Of a stretch of DNA of 64,000 bases, positions 60,242 through 64,000 are shown piece after piece (position 1 is the stretch's first letter; each line of letters starts with the position of its first letter). The stretch comes from Actinomycetes bacterium (GTDB lineage Bacteria; Actinomycetota; Acidimicrobiia; Acidimicrobiales; JAMCPL01), in contig JAKAWR010000001.1 in the NCBI GenBank assembly GCA_021816935.1, positions 186,001 through 250,000 of the forward strand. The letters run 5' to 3'. The notes beneath the pieces are model-generated. The model was not told the DNA's origin. It did no database searches and saw nothing but the letters and a program-made list of their open reading frames with translations. Position numbers and translations under genes: made by a program.

Positions 60242-60805
60242 TCAGGCCCGCGTGATGTACTCGCCCGTTCTCGTATCGACCTTCACCCGGTCTCCGGTCG
60301 AGACGAAGAGCGGGACCTGCACCACGATGCCCGTCTCCAGTGTCGCCGGCTTCCTCGCCCCCGACACCCTGTCACCCTGCAAGCCTGGATCCGTCTGAGT
60401 CACAAGCAGCTCCACGGAAGCGGGCAAATCCACTGAAAGCACGTCGTCCCCATGCACCTGAAGGATCACGGTGTCGCCGTCCTTCATGTATTCGACCGCA
60501 CTGCCGAGCACGTCGCGACCAACCGGCATCTGGTCATAAGAGCTCGTGTCCATGAACACAAGTGACCCTTCCTCAGCATAAAGCAGCTGCATCTCGCGCT
60601 TGTCGACGATTGCCTGCTCCACCTTCTCGTCAGCCCTGAACGTCTTGTCGACGACCGCACCAGTGCGAACGTTCTTCAGCTTCGTCCGGACGAACGCACC
60701 ACCCTTGCCGGGTTTGACGTGCTGGAACTCGACGACGCGAAAGAGCCCCTCTCCCAGCTCCAGCGTCATCCCGTTCTCGATATCGTTCGTCGTAGTGGTC
60801 GGCAT
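60242..60805 (-). CDS. efp: Translation elongation factor P
   Basis: Relieves ribosome stalling at polyproline. The N-terminal KOW-like domain has TNDIENGMTLELGEGLFRVVEFQHVKPGKGGAF, with the tip lysine of PGKGGAF; OB domains follow (SSYDQMPVGRDVLGSAVEYMKDGD and the C-terminal STGDRVKVDTRTGEYITRA). It is 187 aa. ATG 60805 overlaps the pepP stop (TGATG); ATG 60814 three codons earlier is an alternative, with AAGGAG very close to it. Confidence 0.97.
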   Translation of the reverse strand: MPTTTTNDIENGMTLELGEGLFRVVEFQHVKPGKGGAFVRTKLKNVRTGAVVDKTFRADEKVEQAIVDKREMQLLYAEEGSLVFMDTSSYDQMPVGRDVLGSAVEYMKDGDTVILQVHGDDVLSVDLPASVELLVTQTDPGLQGDRVSGARKPATLETGIVVQVPLFVSTGDRVKVDTRTGEYITRA

Positions 60806-61956
60806 CAGCGCCATATCTCCTTCGTGTATCCGGTTACAACCCTCGTGCCGGCCGGCCCCACCACCACCATGTCCTCTATCCGCACCCCACCGATACCCGG
60901 AAGGTAGATACCCGGCTCGACGGTCACAGCATGGCCCTCTTCAAGGGTATCATCCGACCGCGGCCCCACGACCGGAGCCTCATGAACCTCCAGGCCCACA
61001 CCATGGCCCGTCCCATGCCCGAATGCGTCTCCGTAGCCGGCAGCCTTGATCACATCCCTGCACGCCTCGTCGACATCTTTCGCAGCAACGCCCGGACCTG
61101 CTGCAGCCAGGCCCGCTGCCTGGGCCTCCAGTACAACCTTGTAGACCTCTGCCATCTGGCCGTGAAGCTCCCCTCCCGGGCACAGCGTCCTCGTCATGTC
61201 GGAATGGTACCCGTCGAAGGTCGCCCCGAAATCGATCACCACGGTTTCGCCGGGGGAGATGCGCCGATCCGACGGCCGGGCATGCGGTTTCGCTCCGTTC
61301 GGTCCCGACGCCACGATCGTATCGAAGGACCTATCCTCTGCCCCGAGCCTGCGCATAGCTGTCTCCAGCTCGAGGGCCACCTCGCTCTCCGTGGGGCCAT
61401 CAGCCAGCATACCTGCAGTCGACAGCAACGCCTCATCCGCTATCGACGCCGCTCGTTCGAGGCGGGCGAGCTCACCTCGGTCCTTGCACCGTCTCAGGCG
61501 CTCCACGAGTTCGGTCGTTGCCACGACATCGCAGCCGGCACCGCCTGCACTCGCCGCCCCGGCCACGGACTTCGCCCACTTCTCCTTCGCTGCCCAGCTG
61601 ACGTGCTCCGCTTCCAGCCCGACCCGTAGCGCCCCGGCTTTACGGACCGCCGCCACGATCGCGCTCTCCTGCTCCTTCAGGTTGCCCACCACCACCTTTA
61701 CCTCCCCTCCAAGCCCCGCCTCTCTTAGCTCCTCCTCGATCTGCACCGCATAACGGCTGTCAGTGCACGCCACTGACCCAGAGCCGGTCACGATCAGTAC
61801 GCAAGCCGAGCCGCTGAACCCCGTCAGGTAACGTATGTTTGCAGGCACAGTCACTATGATGGCGTCCACGCCGGCCCCGTCCAGCGCATAACGAAGCCGA
61901 TCAAGCCGCGTAGCCGTACTCATCGACTCGGGCCCGTTCCCGTTTCCGGCAAGCAT
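60805..61956 (-). CDS. Xaa-Pro peptidase (M24 family, PepP/PepQ-like)
   Basis: Cleaves N-terminal residues next to proline. The N-terminal creatinase-like domain (DAIIVTVPANIRYLTGFSGSACVLIV) is followed by the M24 pita-bread domain with metal ligands in VIDFGATFDGYHSDMTRTLC, FGHGTGHGVGLEVHEAP, VTVEPGIYLPGIGGVRIEDMVVV. It is 383 aa. ATG 61956 is supported by TAGACT 6 nt upstream; ATG 61923 is an alternative. In the pepP-efp-nusB order typical of Gram-positives, where it feeds polyproline peptide turnover. Confidence 0.95.
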   Translation of the reverse strand: MLAGNGNGPESMSTATRLDRLRYALDGAGVDAIIVTVPANIRYLTGFSGSACVLIVTGSGSVACTDSRYAVQIEEELREAGLGGEVKVVVGNLKEQESAIVAAVRKAGALRVGLEAEHVSWAAKEKWAKSVAGAASAGGAGCDVVATTELVERLRRCKDRGELARLERAASIADEALLSTAGMLADGPTESEVALELETAMRRLGAEDRSFDTIVASGPNGAKPHARPSDRRISPGETVVIDFGATFDGYHSDMTRTLCPGGELHGQMAEVYKVVLEAQAAGLAAAGPGVAAKDVDEACRDVIKAAGYGDAFGHGTGHGVGLEVHEAPVVGPRSDDTLEEGHAVTVEPGIYLPGIGGVRIEDMVVVGPAGTRVVTGYTKEIWR

Positions 61957-61962
61957 GCACAG

Positions 61963-61968
61963 AGTCTA
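61963..61968 (-). promoter_or_regulatory. -10 box of pepP-efp-nusB, leaderless type
   Basis: TAGACT on the minus strand, 6 nt before ATG 61956. Confidence 0.45.
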
Positions 61969-62126
61969 CGCGATGCTTCATGATCCGGAGGCGAGCACGC
62001 CTATGTGGCGGGTTGCCCGCATCACCCCCGTGTTGCCGTTCGGCGGTGTCCGGGTACCCGGCAATTCTTCTTCCTCGTTTGCATCTTGGCCTCGTTCGAA
62101 GGTGGGCAGCCACCGGCACAGCGACC

Positions 62127-62132
62127 TATGAT
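62127..62132 (+). promoter_or_regulatory. -10 box of ctaA, leaderless type
   Basis: TATGAT lies 7 nt before GTG 62140, which is in frame with ctaA. Confidence 0.4.
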
Positions 62133-62139
62133 TGACAAT

Positions 62140-63192
62140 GTGTTACAACAACCTGGTATGAGGCAGGTATCACCGAGACTTTTCCGCCGCCTTTCACTGG
62201 CCGCCGTCCTCGCCTCCTTGGCGCTTCTGGCGTCAGGGGCTTGGGTCCGCCTGTCGGAGTCGGGGCTCGGCTGCTCGGCCTGGCCCGCTTGCACCCATCA
62301 CCGCCTCGTCGCCCCCGATCGGTACCACTCCCTGATCGAGTTCAGCAACAGGATGCTCATCACTGCGATGGCCGTGATCTTCCTCGCCGTCCTCGCGGCC
62401 GCAATTGCCAGGTCTCCACGCCGTCGCGACCTGCTCTGGCTCTCCACCGGCCTTGCAATCGGTTACGCGGCCGAAGCGGTCCTGGGCGGAATAGCCGTCC
62501 TCGCAAAGCTCGCGCCAGCACTCGTGGCCGCGCACCTGATCCTGTCTCTTGTCATCCTTTCCTGCGCCACCGCCCTGCATTGGCGGTCAGCGATCCCCGA
62601 CGAGGCTGCCGGCAAGCGCCCCGAACCGGTCCTTCCCCAGCCCGCCATGCTGGGCGCCTACGGCCTGATACCACTATTCTGGGCCTCCGTTGTGATGGGC
62701 ACGATCGTCACAGGCAGCGGTCCACACAGCGGGAAGCCAGGTACGCCGCGTTTTCACCTCTCGCTCGGGGGCATGGTGCAGATCCACGCTGCGATCGGCC
62801 TTCTCTCCTATGGCCTGGCCCTTGGCCTACTTGCGGCGGTGCTCGCCCAACATTGTCCCCCCCCCGTACAGCGGCGCGCCTTAGCGGTCGTGGTGCTGCT
62901 CACCCTCCAGGGTGCCCTGGGATACTCGGTTTGGTTCAGCGCGTTCTCCGTCATTCCGTCCGAACTTCACATTGCCGGGGCCGGATTCGTTCTTGTAGCC
63001 ATCGAACGGTTCAACCTCGGGCTGTTAGCGCACTGCGGCCGACCGGGTAGCGCCGGACTGGCCGAGGCACCCCCAGCGCCCTCCGGTTACGAAGTGCCGG
63101 CGGTACTGGAGACCGCGGAGCCCAGCAGCGCCGCCAACGCGTTCCTTGCCTTCACGAGCTCGCTGACAGAGACCCGCTCGTGCGGGGTGTGA
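62140..63192 (+). CDS. ctaA: Heme A synthase (CtaA/COX15)
   Basis: Oxidises heme O to heme A for cytochrome oxidase. Eight transmembrane helices; the conserved loop after helix 1 has SESGLGCSAWPACTHH (Cys pair) and YHSLIEFSNRML (heme His), with further His in ALVAAHLILSLVILSCATALHW, VQIHAAIGLLSYG and ELHIAGAGFVLV. The C-terminal 50 aa are a low-hydrophobicity tail. GTG 62140 is preferred on promoter grounds (about 350 aa); ATG 62128 or 62158 are possible. Its end overlaps the converging dapE by 106 bp. Confidence 0.93.
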   Translation: MLQQPGMRQVSPRLFRRLSLAAVLASLALLASGAWVRLSESGLGCSAWPACTHHRLVAPDRYHSLIEFSNRMLITAMAVIFLAVLAAAIARSPRRRDLLWLSTGLAIGYAAEAVLGGIAVLAKLAPALVAAHLILSLVILSCATALHWRSAIPDEAAGKRPEPVLPQPAMLGAYGLIPLFWASVVMGTIVTGSGPHSGKPGTPRFHLSLGGMVQIHAAIGLLSYGLALGLLAAVLAQHCPPPVQRRALAVVVLLTLQGALGYSVWFSAFSVIPSELHIAGAGFVLVAIERFNLGLLAHCGRPGSAGLAEAPPAPSGYEVPAVLETAEPSSAANAFLAFTSSLTETRSCGV

Positions 63193-64000
63193 GCAAGCTC
63201 AGGATCGCCCGGCCCGAAGTTGCACGCCGGGATCCCGGCCTCGAAAAACGTTGCTGCGTCGGTCCAGCCGAGCTTTCCCTTCGGCGGCGCCCCAACCAAC
63301 GACACCAGTGCCGCCAGGAACGGGTTGTCGAGTGAAGGCGGTGCCCCTGATGCCACTTCGATCAGTTCGAAGCTCGCCCGATCCACCCAGTCGAGAGCCG
63401 GAACGCCCGCCCGCCCGGTACCTCCGAAAATGAACGACTCCAGGGCTTCCACCGCAACGGCCGCGTCGCGATCCGGCGCGAAGCGGTAGTTGAGCACGCA
63501 TGACGCCCGGTCCGGCACGACGTTCGTCACCCCTCCACCGTCGACATGCACGGCCTGAAGCTGCTCGTAGTACGTGCAGCCGGCCATCCGCACCTCACGC
63601 CCCGGAAACTCCAGCACCCGCTCGAGAAGGCTGCCCAGCAGGTGAACCGCGTTGACACCGCGCCATGGCCTCGCGGTGTGGGCACTCGCGCCGGCGATGC
63701 GGATCCGCGCCAGCATAGTTCCCTGACAGCCGGCTTCGACCAACCCTCCCGTGGGCTCGCCCACGACCGCAGCGTCCGCCTCGAAGATGTCCGGCCGGGA
63801 AGCTACTAGCCGCCGCAGGCCATTCTCCTCCCGTGTCACCTCCTCGCACGGGTAGAAAATACAGGTGAGCCCAACACTCGGATCGGGTGGGTACATCAAC
63901 AAGTCCAGAAGCACCGCAACAGACGCCTTCGTATCGACCGCGCCCAGCCCGCCGATCCAGGTTTCGCCCGCCCCGCTCGGCTCCCCGCCAGTCCCGCTCC
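63087..64000 (-). CDS. dapE: Succinyl-diaminopimelate desuccinylase (5' end outside window)
   Basis: M20 metallopeptidase producing LL-diaminopimelate for peptidoglycan and lysine. The frame stays open to the window edge; translation upstream of the ORF-track start gives WIGGLGAVDTKASVAVLLDL, containing the metal Asp. YPCEEVTREENGL holds the catalytic and metal Glu pair, VVGEPTGGLVEAGCQGTM and SAHTARPWRGVNAVHLLG the dimerisation domain, and CNFGPGDPELAHTPHERV the C-terminal metal His. About 305 codons are visible. The M20 family also includes ArgE and peptidases; DapE is preferred for the actinobacterial-style GAVDTK and GPGDPELAHTPHE motifs. Confidence 0.87.
   Translation of the reverse strand, partial: SGTGGEPSGAGETWIGGLGAVDTKASVAVLLDLLMYPPDPSVGLTCIFYPCEEVTREENGLRRLVASRPDIFEADAAVVGEPTGGLVEAGCQGTMLARIRIAGASAHTARPWRGVNAVHLLGSLLERVLEFPGREVRMAGCTYYEQLQAVHVDGGGVTNVVPDRASCVLNYRFAPDRDAAVAVEALESFIFGGTGRAGVPALDWVDRASFELIEVASGAPPSLDNPFLAALVSLVGAPPKGKLGWTDAATFFEAGIPACNFGPGDPELAHTPHERVSVSELVKARNALAALLGSAVSSTAGTS

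Noticed and set aside
1-64000. Mobile elements, prophage, CRISPR arrays, toxin-antitoxin pairs
   Set aside because: No transposase, integrase, repeat-spacer array or known toxin motif was found in any frame of the track.

Overview
The window is a dense, high-GC chromosomal segment of a Gram-positive-type bacterium, almost entirely housekeeping genes. An actinobacterium is the best reading. The signs are an actinobacterial-type integration host factor (mIHF), an FHA - MerR (FtsR-like) - bifunctional nuclease cluster, a PriA without helicase motifs, frequent GTG/TTG starts, and many genes with a TANNNT box 6-7 nt before the start codon (leaderless mRNA architecture). A deep-branching lineage such as Acidimicrobiia or a relative is plausible, but that is inference. 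No IS element, prophage, CRISPR array or toxin-antitoxin locus was seen.

Layout. 1-4 kb (+): end of dnaG, rpoD, tRNA-Asn, acpP, rnc, mutM, a small membrane protein. 4.4-11 kb: pepA and a PduO-type cobalamin adenosyltransferase (-), divergent from B12-dependent metH (+), with a long structured leader between them. 11-21.6 kb (-): a cobalamin riboswitch, an NCS1 permease, cobT, then lpd, the E2 acyltransferase and a fused lipB-lipA gene, then a YfhO-like membrane protein. 21.6-26.7 kb (-): archaeal-type aspS, hisS, relA. 26.9-33.4 kb (-): yajC-secD-secF and ruvC-ruvA-ruvB. 33.5-36.8 kb: a Tat/lipoprotein phosphoesterase (-) and a polytopic glycosyltransferase-like protein (+). 36.8-40.1 kb (-): gcvH, FHA, MerR, bifunctional nuclease and a hypothetical protein. 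40.2-49.4 kb (-): mihF, gmk, rpoZ, coaBC, metK, priA, def, fmt, rpe, with one small + strand membrane protein. 49.6-59.3 kb (-): the complete pyrimidine operon pyrR-pyrB-pyrC-carA-carB-pyrD-pyrF, preceded by a PyrR-binding hairpin. 59.6-62 kb (-): pepP, efp, nusB. 62-64 kb: ctaA (+), converging on and overlapping the end of a partial dapE (-).

Themes. B12 use recurs: metH needs methylcobalamin, the adenosyltransferase makes adenosylcobalamin, and cobT activates the lower-ligand base. The permease that overlaps cobT under the B12 riboswitch is therefore a candidate importer of that base. The lpd-E2-lipB/A operon couples a 2-oxoacid dehydrogenase to its own lipoylation, with octanoyl transfer and sulfur insertion in one polypeptide. 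Small-scale structure includes a dispersed repeat with core CCTCAGCGGATAGGGA, one copy of which lies in frame in the LipB-LipA linker beside a perfect hairpin, and a three-codon mini-ORF coupled to pyrR.
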